Source of the DNA: Muribaculaceae bacterium | GTDB taxonomy: Bacteria > Bacteroidota > Bacteroidia > Bacteroidales > Muribaculaceae | Assembly: GCA_022509145.1 (NCBI GenBank) | Contig: JAFLTX010000019.1 | Location: 1-32,208, forward strand | Length of the DNA stretch: 32,208 nucleotides | Direction: 5' to 3' | Part shown: piece by piece, positions 1-6,989 of the stretch | Numbering within the stretch: position 1 is the stretch's first letter | Layout: every line of letters begins with the position of its first letter | Made by a program: the position numbers and the translations under genes | The notes under the pieces: model-generated | Databases searched by the model: none | What the model was told of the DNA's origin: nothing | What the model saw: the letters and a program-made list of their open reading frames with translations, nothing else

Positions 1-84
1 ACTGAACAATCAAATCCTAAATAAATCTGTAAACAAATTTCAGGACAGGTCACCCTCCTAAAACCAAGCTTTGAACCGCCCCCC

Positions 85-420
85 TTACAGCTTTCTCCCC
101 AGCAATTCCCTAAAATAATCCACTCCAAAGGTTGCGGTCCCTTGCTTGAGTTGTTCATCATCCATTACGAACCCCTTACGGATATACTCATTCAATATGC
201 CGGTAGCCCACTAGCGGAAGCGCGTCGCTCCCTGCCTGGTAAACCTATATCATACACTGATAATGGCATCGAAGGAATTATAATCAATTAATTCTTCTAC
301 TTATCCTCGTATTCCTCTATTTACGACAGTTGCAATTTTCGCAACTATCGTAAGGTGAAATTTGTCTCTTTCGTTGGCAGGAGCAACGACCAAGACGGAG
401 ATACCTCAATCCCTTTTCAT
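85..420 (-). pseudogene. Decayed RhuM-family gene remnant
   Basis: Reading the minus strand in one frame gives a recognisable RhuM (virulence protein family) segment: VAKIATVVNRGIRG, then DYNSFDAIISV, then GATRFR, WATGILNEYIRKGFVMDD, EQLKQGT and DYFRELLGRKL. The frame is broken by in-frame stops at 301-303 (TAA), 250-252 (TGA) and 211-213 (TAG), and it ends with TAA at 85-87. The TAG falls where intact members usually have an amino acid between FR and WAT. The N-terminal part and the region after the DYFRELL motif are absent or unrecognisable, so this is a relic and not a functional gene. RhuM genes are typically found in mobile or accessory DNA. The family assignment comes from remembered motifs, not a search. 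Confidence 0.8.
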
Positions 421-461
421 CCTGATGAAACTATATTAAACTAAACGATGGTCCGGAAGTC

Positions 462-1475
462 TCATTTTTCCATTCTTTCCCTTAACTGATTAATCTGGGC
501 CCACAGGATTGTCTCTTCATCTGTGCCATTGTCAGGCATAAGGCATTCCGCAGTTTTTAGAAGATTCGAGCATTTGTCGGTTTGCCCGATTTCAAGGAAG
601 TTGTGAGCCTCCTCCAACGTCTCTATAATTGACAGGAGGAGTTTTTTATCCTGCAACGACAAGGCCATTTTTTTAAGACTCCGATTGGGGATATCCTTTA
701 TGAGTTTCTCTATTTTTTCATTGAATTCCTTCCTGATAGAGGATATGCCTTCGATTCCCTTTTGCTCCAATACAGTCTTCATTTCCACACATAGGCTATC
801 CAGCCTTTCATAATCATTCCCGGACTTTGCCTCTACGGCCTCTGAAAAGAGTCGCTCCATGGTTTCCTTGACTTCTACAACCTTAAGAAATTTCCATAAA
901 ACTCCCTTTTTATTATTTGATTCCTGGAGATAAATCTTTTTTGCGTCTTCATCAAAAGTCGGATCGTCCAGTTGGTCAAAAATCACCTCATACGACAGTA
1001 TTTTACTTCGACAGGTGGCGATAGCTGGATTTTGGAAGTTTTTCTGCATCGATATTGCTTCTATTGAGAGAAACATTCGCCCCGCTACATCGAGCCACTC
1101 TTTAGCTGATGACTGATGTCCCTTCAGAAGTTCCTGTCGACATTTCTCTAGTGTTTGGGCTATCTGACTTATCCGGCTTTTGACATCCTGACCTTCTGTG
1201 GTAAGTTTCAGCGTGCTTTTACTGTGAGACTCAACGGCTTTCATCATCAATGCATCTCTTTCCTCACTGGCTTTCGATTGTTCCCCTTCTTCAAGACTTG
1301 TCACATGCCAACCCCCGCAGAAGGCACAATAATAACTTCTTACCGGCACCTTCCTGTCGTCGTCAAAGTAGGAAGCATTAAATTTTATGAAATTATTGGC
1401 CTTGCTCTCAGTTTCAAAGAGCATTTTGGTATGTCTACACCCTATGCAGTATATTCTGTTATTGACCGGTTTCAT
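462..1475 (-). CDS. Unknown protein with N-terminal zinc ribbon and long helical region
   Basis: I do not recognise a named family. The first 50 residues carry two Cys pairs (YCIGCRH near the start and YYCAFCGGWHVTS about 40 residues later), which would bind one zinc ion. The CxxCxxWH layout resembles small zinc ribbons common in mobile-element and phage proteins. The remaining roughly 280 residues are rich in charged and hydrophobic residues with heptad-like spacing, few prolines and no signal peptide, so a mostly alpha-helical, possibly coiled-coil cytoplasmic protein is likely. ATG at 1475 is preferred over a TTG at 1484. It lies 82 bases after the membrane-protein gene on the same strand and is probably co-transcribed with it. 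The AT-rich composition differs from most of the window. Confidence 0.75.
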   Translation of the reverse strand: MKPVNNRIYCIGCRHTKMLFETESKANNFIKFNASYFDDDRKVPVRSYYCAFCGGWHVTSLEEGEQSKASEERDALMMKAVESHSKSTLKLTTEGQDVKSRISQIAQTLEKCRQELLKGHQSSAKEWLDVAGRMFLSIEAISMQKNFQNPAIATCRSKILSYEVIFDQLDDPTFDEDAKKIYLQESNNKKGVLWKFLKVVEVKETMERLFSEAVEAKSGNDYERLDSLCVEMKTVLEQKGIEGISSIRKEFNEKIEKLIKDIPNRSLKKMALSLQDKKLLLSIIETLEEAHNFLEIGQTDKCSNLLKTAECLMPDNGTDEETILWAQINQLRERMEK

Positions 1476-1557
1476 CTTCTTCAAATATTAGAGTCCATTT
1501 GATTAAATTCCATTCTTTAGTATTTTTATCTAAACAAAATGTGCACTCGAAGAAAAG

Positions 1558-2364
1558 TCACTCATTTTGGGAATCGAATACTTCGGGGTCAAACTGCAGT
1601 TCGTCTTCCGGGTCGTCAAGATAATCCTCCAGCCTGTCGTTAAATTCATCGGCCGCATTATTATTATCGTTTGATTTGATTTTTCCTCCGAATGGATCTG
1701 TAGTCGAAATTTTATATTTCTGCATTTCATCTACATGCTTGCAAATGTAATTAAGAAGTTGCGCCTGCGTCGTAAACTTTATATTGGAGTCCCATGCATA
1801 GACGCCGGGAAGTTTCTTGATTTGGCGGGGTTTTAGTTTCAACTGTTCAAGATTTTGTTCTTTTCTATGAGTATTCAGCCATTCGTATTCAAATTCAGCG
1901 TCACGTATGGTAATCCGATAATGAGACGGGGAGACCTGAATGTCATGTTCCGAAACTTCGAGACGATCGTCAAACGGCACCAATGTGCCGCCTTGCCATA
2001 TCAATGTCTCGGAATTGTCAGGGGTAGGCGCCACTGTTCCGGCGATAGGTCTGTCTCCACCGGGCCAGCCGCCATAATTATTTATCGGGTAGCCTAACAC
2101 CAGATATTTGACTATGCAGAAAATATACCATCCCATAAGCCCTGTATACAAGGCGAAATAAAGCCAGTTGGGTTTCTTTTTCTTACTCACAAGATACCAA
2201 ATGCCAAAAATATACAAGAGAGGAAAGAGGATCGTAAAGATACAAAGAAGTATGGCACCTACTAATATTTTCAGGAACACGAAACCTTGGATGCCATAGA
2301 AGACTGGCCACGGCACATCGGAAATTCCCCATATCCTATCCGTTATTCTATAGATTGTTCCCAT
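1558..2364 (-). CDS. Unknown membrane protein with soluble acidic C-terminal domain
   Basis: The family is not recognised. The N-terminal third contains a long hydrophobic stretch (about residues 24-60, enough for two membrane passes), a basic KKKKPN loop, and another hydrophobic segment (about 66-90), so two or three transmembrane helices are expected. The rest is soluble. It is followed by a roughly 160-residue domain containing a WQGGTLVPFDDRLEVSEHD segment and an FEYEWLNTHRKEQ segment, and it ends in a very acidic tail (DDPEDELQFDPEVF). No signal peptidase site is evident. The gene precedes the zinc-ribbon gene, and the pair sits beside a RhuM relic in AT-rich DNA, so transfer into this chromosome is plausible. 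An effector, sensor or mobile-element role cannot be decided from sequence alone. Confidence 0.7.
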   Translation of the reverse strand: MGTIYRITDRIWGISDVPWPVFYGIQGFVFLKILVGAILLCIFTILFPLLYIFGIWYLVSKKKKPNWLYFALYTGLMGWYIFCIVKYLVLGYPINNYGGWPGGDRPIAGTVAPTPDNSETLIWQGGTLVPFDDRLEVSEHDIQVSPSHYRITIRDAEFEYEWLNTHRKEQNLEQLKLKPRQIKKLPGVYAWDSNIKFTTQAQLLNYICKHVDEMQKYKISTTDPFGGKIKSNDNNNAADEFNDRLEDYLDDPEDELQFDPEVFDSQNE

Positions 2365-2394
2365 GTTCGCATTATATTACTTCCAATTCTGTTG

Positions 2395-2429
2395 CGAAGA
2401 TACAAGAATTAAGCGACAAAATATGTCGC
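2395..2429 (-). promoter_or_regulatory. Candidate promoter -7 box with overlapping palindrome
   Basis: On the minus strand TATCTTCG (2395-2402) is one base off the Bacteroidetes -7 consensus TAnnTTTG and lies about 30 bases before the membrane-protein start. No good -33 box is visible. A perfect 6-bp inverted repeat, GCGACA / TGTCGC with a 5-base spacer (2413-2429), sits just upstream, where a repressor or activator could bind. Both assignments are inference from position and symmetry. Confidence 0.35.
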
Positions 2430-3040
2430 CCAATAAAAAAATGTCGTCCATCTTGTTGAGTTTTCGTGTTATAAATAGGAAAACTACTATCCGAAAATAG
2501 TAGTGTCGATGGATCCCTTCGGCGCCGAGTTTCCCAAATACCCCGGCATCCGTCATTAATCCCTTCGCACTTCCCTCCATATTTCCCTCCATACCAGAGG
2601 ATCGTTTTGATTTTAGAGAATAATGTTTAAATTTGCTATACGTATCAATTAAAATCTCAACGCCATAATGCCCTATTATAAATTATAAAGCCAAGACTCT
2701 TAAGGGTGAGAAATTATACGTATAATCCATTTATTACCCAATTGTATCTTGTCAAGACATCATTCCTTGTAGCGTTGGTTCGTATGCTTGAACTTGAATA
2801 GATTTATTGCAAATGAAACAAATGACTACAAGGTATACGCCATAAATCTCAACAGCCTACTATTTTTGGTCCCCCAACTCTTGAATATACTTGACTATAT
2901 AAGAATATACAAATTTCAAGTATTTTTGTATCTGACTATGAATGAGCATACTTATGGTCAAAAATGATATCATTAACTATCATTAGGAAGTCCTCTCTCT
3001 CCACCACAATTATCCACTTGTAGGAATGTTCCGGGAAAAG
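2430..3040. other. AT-rich gene-free stretch with candidate promoter and inverted repeat
   Basis: No convincing coding region lies here; the short reading frames have no start context or family features. On the plus strand a good -7 box (TAAATTTG, 2628-2635) follows a TTTG at 2606-2609 with an 18-base spacer. Directly downstream, an imperfect inverted repeat of about 18 to 23 bases begins with TATACGTAT (left arm 2637-2659, right arm 2707-2724). Several further AT-rich half-palindromes occur around 2880-2960. The stretch may hold a small RNA or be the scar of a mobile element. Confidence 0.4.
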
Positions 3041-3041
3041 A

Positions 3042-3073
3042 TTCCCCTGCGGCCGGGGGTGGGCGCAGGGGAA
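3042..3073 (-). terminator. Terminator hairpin of the dcuB-asparaginase-porin operon
   Basis: TTCCCCTGCG (3042-3051) and CGCAGGGGAA (3064-3073) form a perfect 10-bp stem with a 12-base loop, 43 bases beyond the porin stop codon. In the direction of the operon it is followed by a weak T-rich run (TCTTTT). Confidence 0.65.
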
Positions 3074-3115
3074 GGAGTTTTTGCTTGCTGGGGGTTCAGA
3101 CCAGGCTACGCGGGG

Positions 3116-4321
3116 TTAGAAGAGGGGGACTTGCCAGATGAAGCCGCAGGTGAGCATGTTGGTGTAGTAGCTGGCGGGCTGGCCGTATTGCTGGGCGCGG
3201 CCGGTGTGGCGCTGGTTCTGCCCAACGTAGGTCAGGAAGAAGTGCAGCCCGCGGTCTTTCAGCGGATAGTATTCCACACCTCCGATATACAGGTAGTCGA
3301 TGCCGTAGGTGCCTTTGTGGATGAGGTCGCCCTGCGCCTGGCTTCCGCTGGTCTTGTAGACGCCGTTGCGCTCGTAGGCCACTTTGCCGAAGATGTTCCA
3401 CTTCGGGTGCACGAAGTAGTTGGTGTGGAAGATCAGCGAGAGATACTCGGTGTTGTAGACGCAATGGTTGTCTTGCATGCCGGTTACATTGGTGATGATG
3501 CTTTTGCGGTCGATTCCTTCGCGCGAATAGAGCACGTCGAGCCACATTCCCCACTTCGGGGTGATGTTGAACTGGTTGCCGAATGCAAAATACCACATGC
3601 CGCGGTTTTTGATCTCCTGCATGTAGGAGGCCGACCAGCGGGTGTTGTAGACGTTGCCGAAGTTACCGTTCCAGTTGGCGGTGTAGACGAAGGGCATCTT
3701 TGCTCTCTCGATGTTGGGGCCGTATTTCTCGGTGGCCTTGTAGTCTACGAGGGCGTCGAGGACCTGGAACTGCAGCTGGTGCTTGGGGTTGAGGTCCCAG
3801 GCCACGCGAACACCGGTCATGAAGTTTTCCATGTAGTCGATCATGTCGCTGTATTGGTAGATCTCGATGGGGTTGAGGTCAAACTCGATGCCGCCGTATG
3901 CAGCACACTGCTTGCCGATCACGAAGTTTACCTTCTTGTATCTGAAGCCTACCTCGGCGATGTCGATGGCTTTCAGGATGTTGTCGAAGTAGCCGCCTTC
4001 ATACTGGCCTTTGTTGAGGCGCTGGCGGTAGCGATATGAAATCCAGTCGTTGATGTTACCCTTGAATTCAATGCGGAGTTGCTGGAAAGCAAACTTGCCG
4101 CCTTCGAAGTTGGTGCCGCCGTCGCCTTCCCAGTTGAGGTTGAAGTTGGCGTGAGTGTTGAGGTATAGGTGGAATTTGTCGGTCTTGGTCTTGAGGCCGG
4201 TCACCATGTCGAAGAGGCTCCCTTCGTCGTTGTCGCTCCCGGAGTTGGTCACGGGGTCTTGCGCCAGGGCTCCCAGCGGGCTGAGGGCTGCCAGCAGGAG
4301 GAATGCAAATATCTTTTTCAT
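3116..4321 (-). CDS. Outer-membrane beta-barrel porin, OprO/OprP-like
   Basis: This 401-residue protein has a clear Sec signal peptide (MKKIFAFLLLAALSPLGALA, cut before QDP). The rest alternates aromatic and polar residues in about 16 predicted beta strands rich in Trp, Tyr and Phe, separated by turns. It ends in an aromatic residue (PLF), as expected for barrel insertion by the BAM complex. Segments such as KFAFQQLRIEFKGNINDWIS and YRYRQRLNK resemble the phosphate-selective porin O/P superfamily, although in Bacteroidales these porins are not proven to be phosphate-specific. It is the last gene of the leftward operon after the asparaginase, 90 bases away. The likely job, by inference, is letting asparagine or dicarboxylates cross the outer membrane. 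A hairpin in the gap may lower its expression relative to the upstream genes. Confidence 0.8.
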   Translation of the reverse strand: MKKIFAFLLLAALSPLGALAQDPVTNSGSDNDEGSLFDMVTGLKTKTDKFHLYLNTHANFNLNWEGDGGTNFEGGKFAFQQLRIEFKGNINDWISYRYRQRLNKGQYEGGYFDNILKAIDIAEVGFRYKKVNFVIGKQCAAYGGIEFDLNPIEIYQYSDMIDYMENFMTGVRVAWDLNPKHQLQFQVLDALVDYKATEKYGPNIERAKMPFVYTANWNGNFGNVYNTRWSASYMQEIKNRGMWYFAFGNQFNITPKWGMWLDVLYSREGIDRKSIITNVTGMQDNHCVYNTEYLSLIFHTNYFVHPKWNIFGKVAYERNGVYKTSGSQAQGDLIHKGTYGIDYLYIGGVEYYPLKDRGLHFFLTYVGQNQRHTGRAQQYGQPASYYTNMLTCGFIWQVPLF

Positions 4322-4356
4322 GAGTCAGTATAGCTGTTTATAGTGAAAGAATTTTT

Positions 4357-4396
4357 TGAAAAATGCCGGGGAGAGGGTTTTCCCCGTCCCCCGGCA
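4357..4396 (-). terminator. Intercistronic terminator/attenuator between asparaginase and porin
   Basis: In the direction of transcription the gap contains an 8-bp perfect stem (arms 4389-4396 and 4364-4371, sequence TGCCGGGG / CCCCGGCA on the plus strand) followed at once by TTTTTC. This is a textbook intrinsic terminator shape inside an operon. No good promoter box was found between it and the porin start, so partial read-through is the simplest reading. Confidence 0.6.
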
Positions 4397-4411
4397 AGTA
4401 TGGCTGAGGGA

Positions 4412-5464
4412 TCAATATTCAAGGAAGTATTGCTGAATCTGCTGCCAGTCGTCGGTCTTGGTAAGGGCGAGCATGAGCAGGATGCGGGCTTTCTGGGGGT
4501 TGAGCTCGTAAGAGGCCACAAACTGATAAGCGGCGTCGTCCACTTCGTTGTCGAGGGTAGTGGGGCCGGTGGGCACACGGCTCGAGCGCACCACGAGGAT
4601 GCCGTTTTCGCGGGCCTTGAGCAGCGAGGGGAAGAGGTTCTTGTGGTAGTTGCCGTTACCGAGGCCTGCATGTACGACTCCCTTGTAGCCGCCGGTGAAA
4701 TAGGGCTCCATCACGTCGGCATCGATGTCGGCGTAGCTGTATACGATACCCACCTTGGGGAGCTCCTTGAGCCCTTTCACGTCGAAGACGCTCTTGGTGG
4801 TGTGGCGCTTGAGGGTGATGTCGTTGTAGTAAACCTTGCTGTTGAAGAGGTAGCCGAGGGGGCCGGAATTGGGGGCCTGGAACGTCTGCACGTCAACGGT
4901 GTTCATCTTCACGGTGCCGTGGGCGGGGAGGATGATGCCGTTCATGCAGATGAGCACGCCCTTGTCGCGCGATGCGGGATCGGCGGCGGTGCACACTGAG
5001 TTGTAGAGGTTGAGGGGGCCGTCGGCGCTGATGGCCGTGGAGGCACGCATGGCGCCGGTGAGCACCACGGGTTTGTTGCTCTTGACGGTAAGGTTGAGGA
5101 AGTAAGCCGTCTCCTCCATGGTGTCGGTTCCGTGGGTCACTACGATGCCGTCAACGTTGGGGTCGGCCAGAAGTTCGTTGATGCGGTTGGCCAGGGTGAG
5201 CCATACATCGGTTGTCATGTCCTGGCTGCCGATGTTTACCACTTGCTCGCCTGTGATGTTGGCGATCTCGGTCATGGCGGGCACGGCCTCGATCAGAGTC
5301 TGGATGGCCACGCCGCCTGCATGATAGTTGGTCTGGGTGGAAGATACGCCCGTGCCGGCGATGGTGCCGCCCGTGGCGAGGATGTAGATGTTGGGTTTGG
5401 CGTAGGCTGTGGCTGACAGCAGAAGGGCCGCGCCTACGAGCAGTAATGATTTGAGCTTCTTCAT
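4412..5464 (-). CDS. ansB: Type II L-asparaginase, periplasmic
   Basis: It hydrolyses L-asparagine to aspartate and ammonia. A signal peptide (MKKLKSLLLVGAALLLSATAYA) places it in the periplasm, the hallmark of type II enzymes. The active-site signatures are intact: TGGTIAG with the nucleophilic Thr at residue 34, the flexible-loop Tyr in QTNYHAG (residue 47), Ser80 in NIGSQDM, Thr113-Asp114 in VVTHGTDTMEET, and Lys131 in NKPVVLTGAMR. The length of 350 residues fits the family. It starts 42 bases after dcuB in the same operon. In this arrangement aspartate formed in the periplasm can be taken up by the DcuB-type carrier and converted to fumarate by aspartase, feeding anaerobic fumarate reduction. 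Glutaminase side activity is possible and cannot be judged. Confidence 0.95.
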   Translation of the reverse strand: MKKLKSLLLVGAALLLSATAYAKPNIYILATGGTIAGTGVSSTQTNYHAGGVAIQTLIEAVPAMTEIANITGEQVVNIGSQDMTTDVWLTLANRINELLADPNVDGIVVTHGTDTMEETAYFLNLTVKSNKPVVLTGAMRASTAISADGPLNLYNSVCTAADPASRDKGVLICMNGIILPAHGTVKMNTVDVQTFQAPNSGPLGYLFNSKVYYNDITLKRHTTKSVFDVKGLKELPKVGIVYSYADIDADVMEPYFTGGYKGVVHAGLGNGNYHKNLFPSLLKARENGILVVRSSRVPTGPTTLDNEVDDAAYQFVASYELNPQKARILLMLALTKTDDWQQIQQYFLEY

Positions 5465-5506
5465 ATCAGTATTTATTTAGGGTTGTTTCAATCAAGTAAG
5501 CAAGGG

Positions 5507-6850
5507 TCAGAACAGGTTGATCCCCTTGTAGATCTCTATCAGGGCGAAACCGGCCGCCACCCCCACGATGGAGGCGATCAGGCCCGGGCGCATGAAGGAG
5601 TGGTTGAGGATATATTTCCCGATGTGGGTGGTGCCGGTGCGGTCGAAGTTGATGGCTGCCACGATGGTGGGATAGTTGGGGATGAAGAAGTAGCCGTTGA
5701 CGGCCGGGTATAGGGCTATCAGCACCCATGGCGAGAGGCCGAGGGCGATGCCGAGCGGCATGATGGCCGACACGGTGGCTGCCTGGCTGTAGAGGAGAAT
5801 CGACATCACGAAGAGCGCCACGCCGAAAATCCAGGGCATGTTCTTCACCAGTCCTTCGATGCTGCCGCGCAGGATATCCATGTTGCCGGCGATGAAGGTG
5901 TCGCCCATCCACGCGATGCCGAAGATGGCTATCATGGCCTGCATACCGGCGATGAAGACGTTTCCTTTGGTCACTTCGATGCCGTTGGTCTTGGTGAGCA
6001 GCAGGATTATGGCCGAGGCGGTGAGCATCAGGATCTCGATGATGTGTTCCATTTTGATGGGGGTGCCGTCGAAGACGGGCTGTATCGACTTCACCGAGCC
6101 GAACACCACGATGAGCGCCGTGGCCAGGATGAAGAAGATCACGGAGAGCTTGGCGTTGCGCAGATTTTTGATTTTCACGCTCTTCCCTTCTTCGGCTGCG
6201 AGCATCCCTTCCTTTATTCGGCGTTGGTATTCGGGGTCGTCTTCAAGCTCCTTCCCCACCTTGCGCGACATAATTGCGCCCACCAGCACGCCGATCAAAG
6301 TGGCCGGGATCGACACCATCAGGATGTTGAGCAGGGTGATCGACGGGTTGAAGGCAATCAGCAGGCCGAGGAAGGCTGCCGTGGCCGCGGAGATCGGGCT
6401 GGCGGTGATGGCCTGCTGCGAGGCGATCACGGCTATACCCAAGGGGCGCTCCGGGCGTATCTTCGTTTCCCGCGCCACCTCAGCTATCACCGGGAGCACT
6501 GAATAGGCTATGTGTCCCGTGCCGGCGATGAAGGTGAAAAAGTAGGTCACCAGCGGGCTCAGGATGGTGATGCGCGACGGATTCTTACGCAGCAGTTTCT
6601 CGGCCAGGTGCACCAGATAGTCGAGCCCTCCGGCGGCCTGCATCGCCGCCGCCGCTGAAATCACGGCCGCTATCATGAGCATCACGTCGATAGGGATTTT
6701 GCCGGGAGCCATTCCGAAACCGAAGACGAGCACGGCGAGGCCCATGCCGCCCATCACTCCCAAGCCGATGCCGCCCAGACGGGCGCCGATGATAATGGCG
6801 GCAAGCACCACTATCAGCTCCAAAATCATCATCAATGTAGAGGATTCCAT
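5507..6850 (-). CDS. dcuB: Anaerobic C4-dicarboxylate transporter, Dcu family
   Basis: This inner-membrane carrier exchanges or takes up aspartate, fumarate or malate against succinate. The protein has 447 residues with about ten to twelve hydrophobic segments. Family signatures are visible, including GARLGGIGLGVMGGMGLAVL near the N-terminus, the FIAGTGHIAYSVLPVI and ASQQAITASPISAATAA segments in the middle, and FIPNYPTIVAAINFDRTGTT near the C-terminus. The length matches DcuA/DcuB (430-450). It is the first gene of the operon, preceded by a good promoter (6882-6913). Its pairing with a periplasmic asparaginase argues for aspartate/fumarate uptake coupled to succinate export. DcuA versus DcuB cannot be separated by eye, so the symbol is by similarity. 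Confidence 0.92.
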   Translation of the reverse strand: MESSTLMMILELIVVLAAIIIGARLGGIGLGVMGGMGLAVLVFGFGMAPGKIPIDVMLMIAAVISAAAAMQAAGGLDYLVHLAEKLLRKNPSRITILSPLVTYFFTFIAGTGHIAYSVLPVIAEVARETKIRPERPLGIAVIASQQAITASPISAATAAFLGLLIAFNPSITLLNILMVSIPATLIGVLVGAIMSRKVGKELEDDPEYQRRIKEGMLAAEEGKSVKIKNLRNAKLSVIFFILATALIVVFGSVKSIQPVFDGTPIKMEHIIEILMLTASAIILLLTKTNGIEVTKGNVFIAGMQAMIAIFGIAWMGDTFIAGNMDILRGSIEGLVKNMPWIFGVALFVMSILLYSQAATVSAIMPLGIALGLSPWVLIALYPAVNGYFFIPNYPTIVAAINFDRTGTTHIGKYILNHSFMRPGLIASIVGVAAGFALIEIYKGINLF

Positions 6851-6881
6851 AGACGTTAGAGTTCAAATCAAGTTTCGACGG

Positions 6882-6913
6882 CAAATTTAACATTTTTTTT
6901 GAATTAAGCCACA
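6882..6913 (-). promoter_or_regulatory. Promoter of the dcuB-asparaginase-porin operon
   Basis: On the minus strand TAAATTTG (6882-6889) is an exact match to the Bacteroidetes -7 box TAnnTTTG. A TGTG box (6910-6913, consensus TTTG) lies 20 bases upstream. The -7 box is 31 bases before the dcuB start codon, which gives a short untranslated leader. Confidence 0.65.
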
Positions 6914-6929
6914 CCTAATAAAAAATTTA

Positions 6930-6969
6930 GCCCGTATGTCTGGGCCTTTTCGGGGCGGGACATACGGGC
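6930..6969 (-). terminator. Intrinsic terminator after the leftward phage gene
   Basis: GCCCGTATGTC (6930-6940) and GACATACGGGC (6959-6969) form a perfect 11-bp stem with an 18-base loop. In the leftward direction it is followed by TAAATTTTTTATT, a good T tract. It separates the phage-like gene ending at 6990 from the dcuB promoter, so the island is insulated from the host operon. Confidence 0.8.
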
Positions 6970-6989
6970 CGGGAGGGAGTGGGGTCAAA

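Noticed and set aside
2377-2592. 71-codon minus-strand frame upstream of the membrane-protein gene
   Set aside because: It overlaps the candidate promoter and palindrome and shows no protein-like pattern.
3026-4039. Long plus-strand open frame (337 codons) opposite the porin gene
   Set aside because: It is a shadow of the porin on the other strand: composition is driven by the complement of its codons, and no family features are visible.
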